A stretch of 23,648 bases of DNA from Conidiobolus incongruus B7586. Its lineage: Eukaryota > Entomophthoromycota > Entomophthoromycetes > Entomophthorales > Conidiobolaceae. Of this stretch, positions 1-11,782 are shown piece after piece; position 1 is the first letter of the stretch; every line of letters starts with the position of its first letter. The stretch covers positions 1 to 23,648 of the forward strand of contig JNEM01006098.1 of the NCBI GenBank assembly GCA_000697335.1, written 5' to 3'. A model generated the notes under the pieces. It saw only the letters and a program-made list of their open reading frames with translations, had not been told where the DNA came from and did no database searches. The translations under genes and the position numbers were made by a program.

Positions 1-2320
1 TAAAATAAAAAATAAAAAAAATATTAAACTATTTTAAACAAAAATACTTTATATTTAAATATTCAAAAAATGAGATTTCAATATAAATATAGGTTTTTCA
101 TCTTATCAATTAAGCTTTTTGATATAATTCAAAATATTATTCCTAGTATTAAATCAAGATATATTTAAAAAGAATTAATCATAAAATAAAAAAAGATATC
201 TTTGTAATTAGATATTCAATTCAACTGCTTTAAAATTTTATAACTAATTCTAATCAAAATAACGCTTGAGTGTTGAATAAATAAAATATTCTAATATAAC
301 TAAACAACTGAAGTATCTTTAAATTTAAAAATCTTTGATAAATTAATAATATTTATAGAAATAAACCATTAAACATCGATATTCAAGTATTAATTAAAAT
401 TATAGACTTTTAAATTTGATTAAATTATCAATTTTTGCATAATATTATATGTATATTTACAGTAATTGATAATATAGCAATTCTTCAATATATCTGGTTA
501 AGTTATTAAATCCATAAATATATTTAAATATATAATATCATTATATAAATACTCAATAATTAAGTACTAATATCAAGTTTAGTTTACAGAACATTTAAAC
601 TTATTAATTATCCCTAAAAATTCAACAAGAGCATAAAAGGATATTTGAACAAATTGGCAAAATATGCAATAGATTATTATTTGCGTTTTGGATATAAATA
701 TTTTATAATTAGAATTAAAATTTGATAAATCTAGATATATTCTAATAAGAGATTAAAACTAGGAATAATATTATTAATTGTAAAATTATAAGTTTTGGAA
801 AAGAATATACTATAGAGAGAAGTCAATAATAGAAATAAAAGTCAAACAGAACCATCCAAAACTATAGGTATAATTATTATAACTGTGTGCAAAATTAATT
901 ATCATTTTTAAAATATACAATGGATATTATCATGCTTATATATATTTTCACTCTGAATTAACGTTTGAGAATATTATTTGATTATTTCAAATATTGTATA
1001 AGATATTGAATATCAAATTTGAAAGTTATTTGAAAATGTATATAAACATTTAATATGATTTTAATAATAAAAATATATAGGAAGAAATAAATTTGGTATA
1101 CAAATTTAAAACCATTGATATCTATTAATGGTATTAATAATATTTAATATCTTCAAAATCATTTTGGAATAAATATAATAATTTTAGGTATGCCAATATT
1201 TTATAAAGATATTATTACATATATTATATAGAATTTTTTTAATAAATATTAATTATTTTAATTAAAAGAAATAATTCTATTAGATAACCGTGATATATAT
1301 TATATTAAATCAAATAAACTAGAAAGATTAATATATATTTCTTGAAATTATTTTTTTATAAATTTATAATAATTTGTTATTAAAAATATCAATTAAAATA
1401 TTTTACCAATTTTTTATATATTATATATATATTAATTTATATATATAAATTCTTAGTAAAATATATTTAATATTAGATTTGTAAAGTCTAATCAAATGTT
1501 CATATTTATTCTAACTCACAAAGAAAATTTAAACACCATAACTTGCTGAAATATATATCTATGCAATACTTTTCAAGGATAAGTTTTAAATTAAAAATAT
1601 ACAGAATATTAACAATGATAATATATTATTCATGAAATTAAAATAATTTTTGAAAAATATAACTTTTATGAATTAAAAATAAATAAAAATTGGAATTGAA
1701 TTTATTAAATTAATTATATTATAAAATTAACATTAAAAATATTTGAATCAAATAAATAATTAAAATGGTATTAAGTGATTTCAATCATTTTAAAAATATG
1801 TCAACTCAATGATAAAATTATTGATATTGTTATATAGTTATATAGATTTGATTAAATTATAAATATGAAATTTCCAAATTAGACGCAATCAAATATTATA
1901 ATGATATTGATAGTATCATGCTAAGTTCAAATAATCAAATTGACTATGGAGATAATAAATACAATGCTAATAATGTATAAAGATTAGAAATAATATTTAT
2001 ATTTGTTTAAAATATCATAATATTATAAATTTCGTTGATATTAATATATTTGAATTTGAAGATAAATGGAAAATCCAATATGCTAGTTTAAATTACATCA
2101 TATTATTTGACGAGTTAGGTAGTCGGGAAATTATGAATCAATTAACTGTTAATTTTGTGGTCAAAAATCAATCCCATAATAATTGAAAATGTGAAATAGT
2201 TTTATTAATATGGAATTTAAAGCAAGGACGAAAATCACTTTTTTCTCTAAAGAATAGAAAAAGGTTTAGAAACCAATATCTAAAATCATTTGAAAATTTT
2301 CCCGATTATAATTTTGAAAA
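1..2320. other. AT-rich spacer upstream of SPT6
   Basis: Extremely AT-rich sequence with dense stops in all frames. I see no open frame with coding character, no tRNA-like box pair, no long repeat and no GC-richer island. The last 150 bases are somewhat less AT-biased and probably contain the SPT6 promoter and 5' UTR, but no element can be named. Confidence 0.6.
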
Positions 2321-5300
2321 ATGGATTCTTCCGACGATGAAATTTACCAGGCTGGGTCCTCCAGAAGAAGAAGAGCCGTCTTAGAAGATTCTGACGAAGA
2401 GGATCGAAAGAGAATTGATGACAGCTCCGAAGAGGAAGAAGAAGATGACCCCGAAGAACTTAGAAAGATTCATGAGGGTTTTATCGTTTCTGATGATGAA
2501 GAAGAAGAACAAGAATATCGTCGCTCTCGTAAACATAAAAAGAAGAGAAAGAAATATTCAGGTAATTCAAAATTTCAATAACATTCATTGTTGTTCTAAT
2601 TATATTTTTAGAATCAGAAGAAGAATTGGATGATGATGAAATTGGTTTATTAGAAGAAAACACCGGTGGTCAGTTTGGTGGTGCAAAAGTAAGATATACT
2701 ATTCATCATTATATCTTATTTTACTTATTTTTTTAGTTACAACGATTGCATAAAAGATCTTATGAAGAAGACGATTATAGAAAATCTCAAAAAACAAGTC
2801 GCGATGAGGATTTGGATCATATCTTTGATGATGACGAAGAAGAGCAATATCCTGCTGGAGATGACTATGATGGACTTGACGATTTTATTGACGATGACGA
2901 AGGCTCTGAAGAAGATGAACTTGAAAGACCTATTTCGAGGTCTCGACCTGCACCTCAACAGAGAGAACAGAAAATCCACTCTGCCGCTATCAAAGGAGCA
3001 ACTGGTGATCAAACTAAAAAACTCTTTGATTTATTTCATGACATCACTGATTACCTTCACGCTTTGCACGATAAACCAGTTGAAGAAAGAGTACGCGAGA
3101 AACAAGCCGATCAAATCATCAAGGCAAGTTTGAAAAAGTCTTCCAACTCCACTGCTACCATACTGAAGGATGTCATTGAACCTGAAGAGCTGAAGAAGAA
3201 ATTCATGACCGATTCTGATGAAAACATTAAAATTCGAGATATCCCAGAACGACTTCAACTTTTATTTGGTGATTTTCTTGAAACAAAGTATGACGAAGCG
3301 TTCCTCAAAGCTGAAACCGCATGGATCTTCAGACATATTGTTCCTTACAAACGTGCCAAAAGCTCTGCTACAGAAGGATTAGAATTAGAGCCCAAGCATG
3401 TAGCAACATTTTTGAAATTTTTGAATCTGGAGCATCTAGAAGTTCCTACTATTTGGGCTCATCGGAAGGATTACTTTGTCAGAATTTCCCTTTCATCACG
3501 TTCTTCAGTTTATATTCTAGATTTAGAAGATTTATGGTATTTGTTTGATCTTGATATTAAATATAAAAATTTGAGTCGTAGACAGAGACTCCTCGAAGAA
3601 TTAACTGCCAAAGTCAAGGAATCAGCCCCACATGATGATGAAGTTTTAAAGAAGTTACCTTCAGAGTTTACTACCATTGATGAAATCAATGACCGAATCG
3701 ACTATATTGGGTTTTACTATCCATCCATTTTAGCTGCTAACAAACCAAAGTCTACATCTAGCATTAAACGTCCAGTTAAGCAAACTTTATATCAAATTTC
3801 CAAGGCTAATGGTGTTGATGCATTTATCAATGTAATTAATATGTCTAACTTTTCAATACAATACTAATCTAAATTCTTTAGGCTGTATCTATTAGCTGTA
3901 GTGAAATTGAAAGAAATCTGAACCAGAGACGTAGACCTGATGGGTCAAAAGATCCTTTGGAGTCAAAACAAGCAATTGCTAGCAAGTACATCACTCGATC
4001 ATTCAGTGATGTGAACGTGTTTTTCCAAGGTAATCTTACATTTGCCATCATTATGATATCATTCTGATAATTATTGATAGCGGCAATTGCATATATGGCC
4101 CAAAAAATTGGCGTTCATTTTGCTATTAGACAGTATATTAGATCTTTATTCTTGAATGAATCATGCATCACTACTAGCCCTACCGCTAAAGGAGCCAGTG
4201 TTATTGATATATCTCACCCATATTTTATTTTTAAGCATATCAACAACAAACCATTATCCCGTTTCGAAACTACCCAATTTTTACAACTTGCTGATGCAGA
4301 GCAAAATGGACTTATCAATATTAAATTCACCTTTAAGACTGAGAATTTCGTATTCGATCGTTTTTGCGATGCATATTGCAGCGATAGCAGAAGCAGCCTT
4401 GCAAATGAATGGAATGATTTCAGAAAATCTATCCTGAAAAAGGCTTTAAATGATCATCTTATTCCCTATGCCTCTAAATGGATGATTCAGAAGTTGCGCA
4501 CAGATGGTGAAGAGGTTGTTCTCAAGCAAATTGAAGAGAAGTTTTACCATAAAGCCAACATGGCCCCTTTCCGTCCTCCTAACGACCCTCTTTCAACCCC
4601 AAATGTACTTGCATTAACCTGTGGTCGAGATATCCGTGATTCGCCTAATGTTGCAGTGTTTGTCAATTCTTCTTCTCAGGTTGCCAACACTCTGACATTT
4701 GGTGATTTAAGGAATGACCAAAGCAAACAAGATTTATATAACTTTATTAGTAAATGTAACCCCGATGCTGCTGTCATCTCTGGCCTTCATTACTGCACCA
4801 AACGATTTTACAATGAAGTATCCAAAATCATCGACGATTACAATCAAAATAACTCTACTCAATTGCCTCTATTTTGGCAAACAGATGAAACAGCTCGTTT
4901 ATACCAGAACTCTAAAGAAGCTGTTGCTGACTACCCTAACTCCTCATCTTATATTAGATACTGTATCTCATTAGCGCGCTATTGCCAAAACCCAGTCAAC
5001 GAATATGCCGCTCTTGGATCAGATTTAACTAGGGTTCACCTCCATCCTCTTCAGAAACTTGTAAATCCCAATAGATTATATACTATTATGGAACGAGTAT
5101 TAATCAACGTTGTCAACGAAACAGGTGTCGTAGTCGATCAATCTCTAACAACCCCTTATAAGTCAGTTCTGCTTAATTATGTCAGTGGTCTTGGTCCTCG
5201 CAAGGCACAACATATTATTAAAAAGCTGACTACTACCACAGAAACTCCAAACTCTAGAATCTGGTTCTTGAGTAACAAAGCTCTTACAAAGAGTGTTTTC

Positions 5301-6656
5301 TTCAGCTGTGCTAGTGTCTTGAAGATTGAAAACCCTGAAGATGTTCTTGATGGCACAAGAATCCACCCTGAAGATTATGCTTTAGCGCGTAAAATGGCTG
5401 CTGATGCTCTGGAAATCGATGAAGAAGAATCGAATGATATTGAAAATCCATCCTATTATGTCGAGCAACTTATGAATACTCGAAACAACAATTTGTCTGA
5501 ACTCAATTTGGATGAATTTTCCAAAATCTTAGAAAGCTACAATCAGGTTCGTAAAAAGTGCACCTTGTCCATGATTTGTGATGAGATTCAGAATCCTTAT
5601 TATGATCATCGTTCTCCTTATATCTCTGCTTCTCCCCACGAACTTTTTGCCCAGCTCACAGGAGAAACTCCCTCAACCCTTCACGAAGATATGAAATTAC
5701 CTGTTGAAGTTGTCCGCCAAACTCCCAAATTCTTCATTTGCCGCACAGATAGTGGCTTGGACGGATTCCTATCACTCGCCCGAATTCCTCATGGAACTGC
5801 CACACCATATGAGGGCCAAGTTATTACTTGCGTTGTTACTCGTGTGGATCTCAACCGCTTTTCTCTCGAGCTTTCTTTACTTCCAGAAGATTTTGCCAGA
5901 GCCAAAGAAGCGACCTGGTTGGTGTTCCACTCTTTCGATACTACTAATACCATTCCCATTAAGGACGAATACTTTAAAGAGCCCGATACATCCAAACCAG
6001 TCCGCTCTCAGACATATGACTCTGGCTATTCTAATTCTGACTCCAGATCCAGAAACAATGGTATCAATGACCAGATCTCCAACCACCCACTCTTCAAACA
6101 ATTTAATTTCCAAGAAGCCGAGCAATACCTATCAACTAAATCTATTGGTGACTTAGTTATTCGTCCCTCATCATCGGGTAACAATCATCTCTCTATCAGT
6201 TGGAAGATGCATGATGGTATATACCAACACTTGAATGTTTCTGAAACTAATGAACCTGCAAGTACCAATATTAACAGATCCATCACAATTGCTGGTCAAA
6301 GATATGAAAACATTGAAGATATGATTACTTCATACATCAATCCTTGCTTGATGATTATTCGCCAGGTTACAAGTCATCCCAAGTATCGCGAAGGTGGAGT
6401 ATCCAAGTTGAAAGAGCATCTCCAGAACATTGCTTTACAACATCCTTCTCAATCGGTATATGGTTTATGTCTCAGCAATGAACGTCCTGGTTATGTTGTA
6501 TTAGCTTATAAAATCAATGCCTCATCACCAGTGCAAGACATTCTTGTTAAAATTACACCTGGGCAATTTAGACTTAATGATAATACTTATTCTGATATCA
6601 CCAAATTGATCAATGGATTCAAAGTCATGGTATCACAAAGAAATCGCCGTAATTAG
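2321..6656 (+). CDS. SPT6: Transcription elongation factor / histone chaperone Spt6
   Basis: Exons 2321-2561, 2612-2688, 2737-3831, 3882-4029 and 4081-6656 join in frame to 1378 codons, close to yeast Spt6 length. Introns are 48-51 nt with GT-AG ends; intron 3 has a TACTAAT-like branch site. Spt6 travels with RNA polymerase II, keeps nucleosomes in place and binds Spn1/Iws1. Visible parts: a very acidic N-terminus (about 1-165, Asp/Glu runs); a stretch near 201-217 (LFDLFHDITDYLHAL) resembling the Spn1-binding motif; the helical core with DIPERLQLLFG; a YqgF-like domain about 696-833; a helix-hairpin-helix with YVSGLGPRKA near 887-900; an S1 domain about 1061-1120; and a tandem SH2 module from about 1189, with the phosphate-binding Arg of VIRPSS near 1215. 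The protein ends just after the second SH2, without a long Ser/Thr tail. Start chosen because this ATG opens the acidic domain. A possible AATAAA lies at 6769. Identity is firm; exon joins are read by eye. Confidence 0.95.
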
Positions 6657-7513
6657 TCTTCATCATCATAAACTATATTTTAACAATTTTTTATCTATTG
6701 TTTCAATTAATAAGAAAACCATCGAAATATTATAATGTATTATTTTATTAGCATATTCATTTTTCATTAATAAATTTATAAGATTTAACTTTTTTTATTT
6801 ACCACTTAATGCCAATTACAAAATTAAATTTTGTTGATTGTTTACTATTTGTTATAAGATAATTAGAATTTTTCCATCTAGTATTTTCATAGTGTCAATT
6901 TTTAATATCTTGTTTTATACCTTAATTGTCTACCAATGTGACTTTAAATCCGCAATCCATGATGGGAAATTGTTTAGTGCAATTGAGTGAACAATGTGAA
7001 AATTTAAAAATATGAAATAATAAAATAATACCATTTTATTAAATTATAAATGTATATATTGATATTATAATACCATCCATTAACAATATTTAAATATTGA
7101 ACTGTAAATTTTTTTACAATCATTACATAATTACTGTTAATTTAGCAGATATTAGTAAATAATTTCATTTTCCAGCCCTTTTGATATTTATAAATATCAA
7201 GTGCTTGTCAAAGTATAAATATGAAATATTTATATTAACTTAATCATAATGATTTTTTTAAATTATGTTTTTAAAATCATGTAAAAATTAAAATAGTTTA
7301 AATAATTATTCAGCATGATATTGAATCAAATATAATTTATGGAAATAGTAAAGTATGATCAAGATATTGTCTTTGAAATTATATTCCAACTTATTAGAAA
7401 TGTTCAGTGTCATATGACTTAAATCTATTGATGTAGTGAAAGTATATTTCATTATGATCAATTTATTTTATAAGTAATAATAAGCATATATTTGTATTTT
7501 TTGGGACGTTAAT
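6657..7513. other. AT-rich spacer after SPT6
   Basis: Holds the SPT6 3' UTR (AATAAA at 6769-6774 is a candidate poly(A) signal) and then AT-rich sequence with no coding frame. A perfect 20-bp palindrome lies at 7181-7200 but is about what chance gives at this composition. Confidence 0.5.
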
Positions 7514-8005
7514 TTATGGATTCATAACCCCGATCATCAATTTCTTGGGAATACCGAGTTCTTGTTCAGAGTCAATATCAACGTTGCCCATAATCTCTCT
7601 ATCAGAGCTACTTTCATCCCAGATAATTGGAGCATCGGATTCCTCAATAGTAGAAATACAATCGGAGAGAATCAGAATCCATTTACTGATATTCGATCTT
7701 CCAGGTTCTTCCTCATCAAATTTTTCATCATTAATCCCAGCTCCTGTCAGCTTGTTTTCATTGATGAACGAATTAAGTTGGGCGAGAGGATTAGGTATTA
7801 CACTCTCATCTTAGCTTTCATGAGACCCTTTTCTTGAAAGCCATGCAGAGCCTCCTAAAGATGGAATTAATGATTAAGCATTAACTTTTTACAATTTAAG
7901 TGCAGGAAGATTAATGACACATCTATATAGGATCATATTGCCAAACACCTCGCCAATAGAAATTAAATCAATTATTGCTATTATGTAGCCTGTACATTTT
8001 TCGCT
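7514..8005 (-). pseudogene. Decayed 3' end of a probable membrane-protein gene
   Basis: Read on the minus strand, 7810-7514 is an open frame of 98 residues without its own start. It is acidic and hydrophilic (for example INDEKFDEEEPGRSN) and ends in TAA. It continues upstream in the same frame past one TAA (7811-7813) to an acceptor-like TTTAG near 7858. Further upstream, 8005-7892 encodes a hydrophobic helix (IIDLISIGEVFGNMILYRCV) followed by LPALKL. A 38-nt GT-AG intron between them is possible. A final hydrophobic helix with N..LY, a basic stretch and then an acidic tail would suit the C-terminus of a GPCR-like seven-helix protein; that is inference from pattern only. The GC content is clearly above the flanks. 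It could also be a live 3' exon of a gene I cannot assemble; the in-frame stop and changes of frame argue for decay. Confidence 0.35.
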
Positions 8006-8063
8006 AAAACAATAGTAACGCTTCTATTATTGAATGGAATTTATTGAAATTAAAAGCATTTGA

Positions 8064-8670
8064 ACGATAATCAGTAAGCTGATGAAACTGTATATGAATT
8101 CTCGTGAGAAAAAACTGTACACTTATTTCGAAGTAGATAGCTTGGACTGAAAACTCTGGATGATTTCTCAGCAAGCAATGGCAGAGGCTATTTACTCGAT
8201 ATGGTATGTTATATTCTGCTATTTTAAGATAAATTCAAAAAATTTCAACTCTACAATGACCAAACTAGTTTTTGTAGGTAATTATAATTTTAAAGATAAA
8301 TATTTTGTATAATTGTTAAATAAAGCTTATAAACTATATTGCTTTTAAGCTTAAATCTAATATCCCACATTATTTTATATTCAGGGAACTTTTATTTATG
8401 GTATTAAACTTGTATAAGACTTTTGCTTTTGGTGTTTTGAAATAACTTTTGGGTTATGTATTTTGTTTTTTTCTTGAGTTTGATATTGTGTTCACCCTTA
8501 TTAAAGAGTTGTTTGATTATTGGGGACTGTGTGGAGCTGGAATCAACCTGATGATTATATGGTTCTGACTTTTCCAGCTTTATCCCAATGTTTAAGGCTG
8601 CTTAATTATATTCCAATGTATTCTTATATTTTGGAGGCGATAACATAAAAATTGTTTATATTTAACTGAG
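8064..8670 (+). pseudogene. Decayed coding-like tract, possible seven-helix membrane protein
   Basis: On the plus strand one frame is open from 8064 to 8276 except for a TGA at 8148-8150. It reads through MISQQAMAEAIYSIWYVIFC, an aromatic-rich hydrophobic segment, and stops at a donor-like GTAATT at 8278. After an acceptor-like TATTCAG at 8384, hydrophobic stretches appear in alternating frames: FGLCIL, then FWVMYFVFFLSLILCSPLLK, then LYSNVFLYF with GGDN. This order would fit late helices of a seven-helix receptor. Several stops and frame changes mean no intact protein can be read. The antisense strand of 8020-8220 is also fairly open, so the strand is not certain. No family is firmly recognised. 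Confidence 0.3.
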
Positions 8671-9210
8671 GATACCAATAATGCATTTAGTGCTGCATTA
8701 TTTAAAATTTAATACTATTAAAGGTAATATCCAAGTATCTGTGTTGCAAGTGATAGTTTATCAAAGCCTTGATTATTTATTGATAAGTGTGCACAGAACC
8801 AGTGGAAATTCTGGGAAGTGTTAAAATTATACATTAAAAAAGCAAACTTAGATTATTTTACAATCAATTTATGAAGACTTTGGTTTGTAATAGATATTGT
8901 ATTACTAATACTAATTTCATCATATCACAACCTATATATATACTATATGCTAATTAGTTGAACAGTGAATTAAAATCAATTCAACTTTAGTTATATCAAA
9001 CCGCATTTAATAAATGAAAAATAAGTATATATATCAAACCAATCTATGTAGAAATAAACTTCATACAACAGTATCGGAAAAGATTCGGCACTTGAATAAT
9101 TAGCAATATATTCATTAATTGAATCATTGGTAAGTTTTAAACTATACAATTTAATCACGGTGCTATGCTTATCGTTATACAACAATATTCAATAGTAACC
9201 TATTATTAAA
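8671..9210. other. Spacer upstream of the RRM gene
   Basis: Scraps of GC-richer, possibly once-coding sequence fade out by about 8840. The rest is AT-rich and should include the promoter of the RNA-binding protein gene that starts at 9211. No defined promoter element can be named. Confidence 0.4.
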
Positions 9211-9811
9211 ATGTCTAACAAGTTATTTGTTGGTAACCTGGACTGGAACACTGAAGAAGAGGAGCTTCGTTCTTATTTCAGTCAATATGGCCAAGTTAGC
9301 AATGTTTCTATTGCTGTTAACAAAGAAAATGGTACATGATTATTATATTATATATGCTAATTATCAGATAATATATTTTCAACCATCATCAATATTTTCT
9401 ATAGCAATATTAGTCATTGTTTCATTCTTAGATATATTTTCAAATATACTAATTGCTTAAAATTTTAATTTTCTAATCAATTTTATCAATTTATGCAATA
9501 CTTCAGGTCGTAGTCGAGGATTTGGCTTTGTCACTTACTTGACTGACGAATCTGTCAATACTGCTATTAAAAATTTAGACAATACTGGTTTCCGTGGTAG
9601 AACAATTAATGTCAAAATTGCAGAATCCAATCGTGAGCGTACACTCCGCCACCGTAATGGATATAATAATGGCGGAAATAATAATGGAGGATTCAACAAA
9701 AACTTTCAAAATCATCGTTCCAACTATGCAAATCGTGGAGGTTCACGCTTTAATTCATTCAGAGGTAGAGGAGGCAATAGCCGTAGAATCCAAGAACGAG
9801 TTCCTTCTTAG
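9211..9811 (+). CDS. Small RRM / RGG-type RNA-binding protein
   Basis: Two exons, 9211-9331 and 9507-9811, encode 141 residues. A single RNA recognition motif spans about residues 4-80, with RNP2 LFVGNL at 5-10 and RNP1 RGFGFVTY at 44-51. The RNP1 aromatics that stack on RNA bases are present. The tail (about 84-141) is rich in Gly, Asn and Arg with RGG/RGRGG clusters, like fungal and plant glycine-rich RNA-binding proteins that act in mRNA processing or transport. The start is the ATG just before RNP2. The splice sits in a Gly codon (G|GT) between RNP2 and RNP1, a usual place in this family. The intron is 175 nt, about three times longer than every other intron in the window. A candidate AATAAA lies at 9962-9967. 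The fold is sure; the exact target and orthologue are not. Confidence 0.9.
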
Positions 9812-11470
9812 AAATTATCTACTGCAAAATCCTAAATTCAAAATTGCTTAAATTTGTTAATTTGATATAATATTTAGCTTGATTATATATTTATATATTA
9901 AATTACTCATTGCTAAGGTAAATTGCTAATAATACACTTGCATTTAGTTTTATTTAAATCTAATAAATACAATTTTCAAATTATTAAGTTTGACAATGTT
10001 TCCAGTTACCATATATCAAATTACTGTATTACGGAATTTAGCTTATATTATGATTTTATATAACTATTTTCAATTCAATAAACATGTAATTTCTTTAGTT
10101 GTTTGTTTGTGGTTCTATTAAATACGATTCAGGTGAGCAGTGTCAACTTAATTTTACACTCGGTTCAAATTTTCAGTTTATAAATATTTTCATGTTGATA
10201 ATTAAATATCAGAACATTTTATCTGAATAGGTTTTAAATTACAATATCTTATGTATAATCTGATTTCTTTGATATTTTGAATTTAAATCATATAAATAAT
10301 TAAATCACACTCAAAATATTGGTTTTTGATCAATTATATAATATATATTATATATTATATATTTTCAAGCATTTTAACTTTTATAACTGGGAAGAGATAC
10401 TGTCTTCTTTATTAAAGTGAATACATTTAAAATTTGACAATACTTAATTTAAAATAAAAAAGTTTTTATAATAATGAATTATTATACTAGGTCGAACGAG
10501 TTGGAATGAAAATAATTATATTGTACAATGGAACAAATATAATATGCGAAATAAGCAATCTCAATATATACTTAAATTGGTATTGTTCAAATTTAAGTTT
10601 AGATTATTAATCTTTGGAGATCTAAGTATAAAAAGTTTGAATTTAATTGTTATTTGAATAAATTATAATATATAATCCTCTTTAACTTATGAAAATGATA
10701 TTTGTTTATATTCACCATTAATATCATAGAAAAATATATCTCTTATTTAATAAAAATTTAACATTTATGAATAATATTAAAGTTGATTTTACAATATTTT
10801 CATATTATCAAATTAAACATCAAACGGTAAGAATATTGCATTTCAAAATAATATATATTATTGAGAGATATATAATAAATTGATGTAAATAATGTCCTAG
10901 ATACTCATAAGAATTATCAAATAAACGTGATCAATAAATATTATAAATATATAAAATCTAATGAATAAATTAATTAAAGAATAATTATCATTTTTATTAA
11001 TTTATATTTACAAATTAATATAAAATATTTAATATAAATGTAAGTGGTAAAAGAGAAAAAACTATTCTAAAAACAAGCTATATTATAATATAATAAGTTT
11101 TAAAATAATAGCCTAATTTTAAATATTTTCTAATATGAATTAAATATTTAAAAATAAAATATAAAGTATACGAAATATAGTTATTATAGACATATTTTAT
11201 ATTTAAAATGATCAAAATAGATTGAATTTTAAGGTGGGATATATGTATATATCTGTTAAATATAAAAATTATTATTTATATATATAATTGCTTAGTTTTC
11301 ACTACTAAAAGTTCACATTTATCTATTAAAAATCATCACGATTAATATACAAAATGTTTTTGATAAAACTTTACTTTTTTTAGTCTATTTTATAAAAATA
11401 TTTATATTAATAATTATATTTTAATATAAATTTTTAAACTTGAAAATCATTTTGATGAATCAAATTATAT
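9812..11470. other. AT-rich desert, left part
   Basis: Holds the RRM gene 3' UTR and then about 1.6 kb of AT-rich sequence. It contains short TA-rich palindromic runs (for example near 10337-10365) expected from composition. No coding frame or RNA gene could be supported. Confidence 0.5.
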
Positions 11471-11486
11471 TGTGGTTACCTAGATG

Positions 11487-11651
11487 CTAACCTCCCCGAG
11501 CGTCTGTGCCTCACTATCTATTTCCTTATGGAGATATTACCATGGAAGGTACATCACTCTACTCTAAATATCTCATCCTCTAAACTCTATCTTTAGCTGA
11601 TAACTATACTATAAAAGAACCAATGTCATAAGTCTAACCATAGGAGGTTAG
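11487..11651. repeat. 9-bp inverted repeat closing a 165-nt domain
   Basis: CTAACCTCC at 11487-11495 is the exact reverse complement of GGAGGTTAG at 11643-11651. The GC-rich arms are unusual in this AT-rich spacer. Confidence 0.6.
11524..11549. repeat. Bulged hairpin within the island
   Basis: CCTTATGG at 11524-11531 pairs with CCAT (11540-11543) and AAGG (11546-11549), with a two-base GG bulge between them and an 8-nt loop. It nests inside the 9-bp outer pair. Confidence 0.5.
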
Positions 11652-11742
11652 TGGACCCCTTACAAGATAAAAATATCCTTTCATCTTCTCAATAAAGTCT
11701 TTAAATTAGTACTGTCACTCACTAACAGTAGCTTACCCGCCT

Positions 11743-11774
11743 CAGTTGCTTATTTTATACATTTCCAGCAACTG
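11743..11774. repeat. 8-bp hairpin near the right edge of the island
   Basis: CAGTTGCT at 11743-11750 and AGCAACTG at 11767-11774 are perfect reverse complements across a 16-nt loop. A smaller hairpin (TACTGT 11710-11715, ACAGTA 11725-11730) lies just to the left. Confidence 0.6.
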
Positions 11775-11782
11775 GCATTGCA

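Larger units (their letters stand above)
11471..11782. other. GC-richer structured island: structured RNA or worn solo-LTR-like element
   Basis: About 310 bases stand out from the AT desert by their much higher GC content and sharp edges (TGTGGTTACC at the left, AACTGGCATTGCA at the right). They contain several perfect inverted repeats: 9 bp closing 11487-11651, 8 bp with a 2-nt bulge at 11524-11549, 6 bp at 11710-11730 and 8 bp at 11743-11774. On the plus strand there is TATAAAAG at 11610-11617 and AATAAA at 11691-11696. A TATA box then a poly(A) signal, TG/CA edges and this length would fit a solo long terminal repeat. However, no clear target duplication is visible beyond a 4-bp ATTG. The serial hairpins equally suit a structured non-coding RNA. 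No known RNA family was recognised. Confidence 0.4.

Noticed and set aside
7181-7200. Perfect 20-bp palindrome TTGATATTTATAAATATCAA
   Set aside because: At roughly 80% AT the chance of ten matching pairs somewhere in a 23-kb window is not small, and no flanking repeat or partner site is seen.
7545-7837. Two plus-strand open frames of about 90 codons
   Set aside because: They are antisense to the better minus-strand frame (7514-7810), which has acidic, protein-like content and a natural stop; the plus frames are Ser/Ile-rich shadows.
10118-10190. Possible tRNA-like box near GGTTCAAAT at about 10164
   Set aside because: The T-loop-like string lacks a matching T-stem, and no acceptor stem or anticodon arm can be folded around it.
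10337-10365. TA-rich palindromic run as a possible element end or origin
   Set aside because: Simple alternation of T and A is common in this sequence and has no associated structure.
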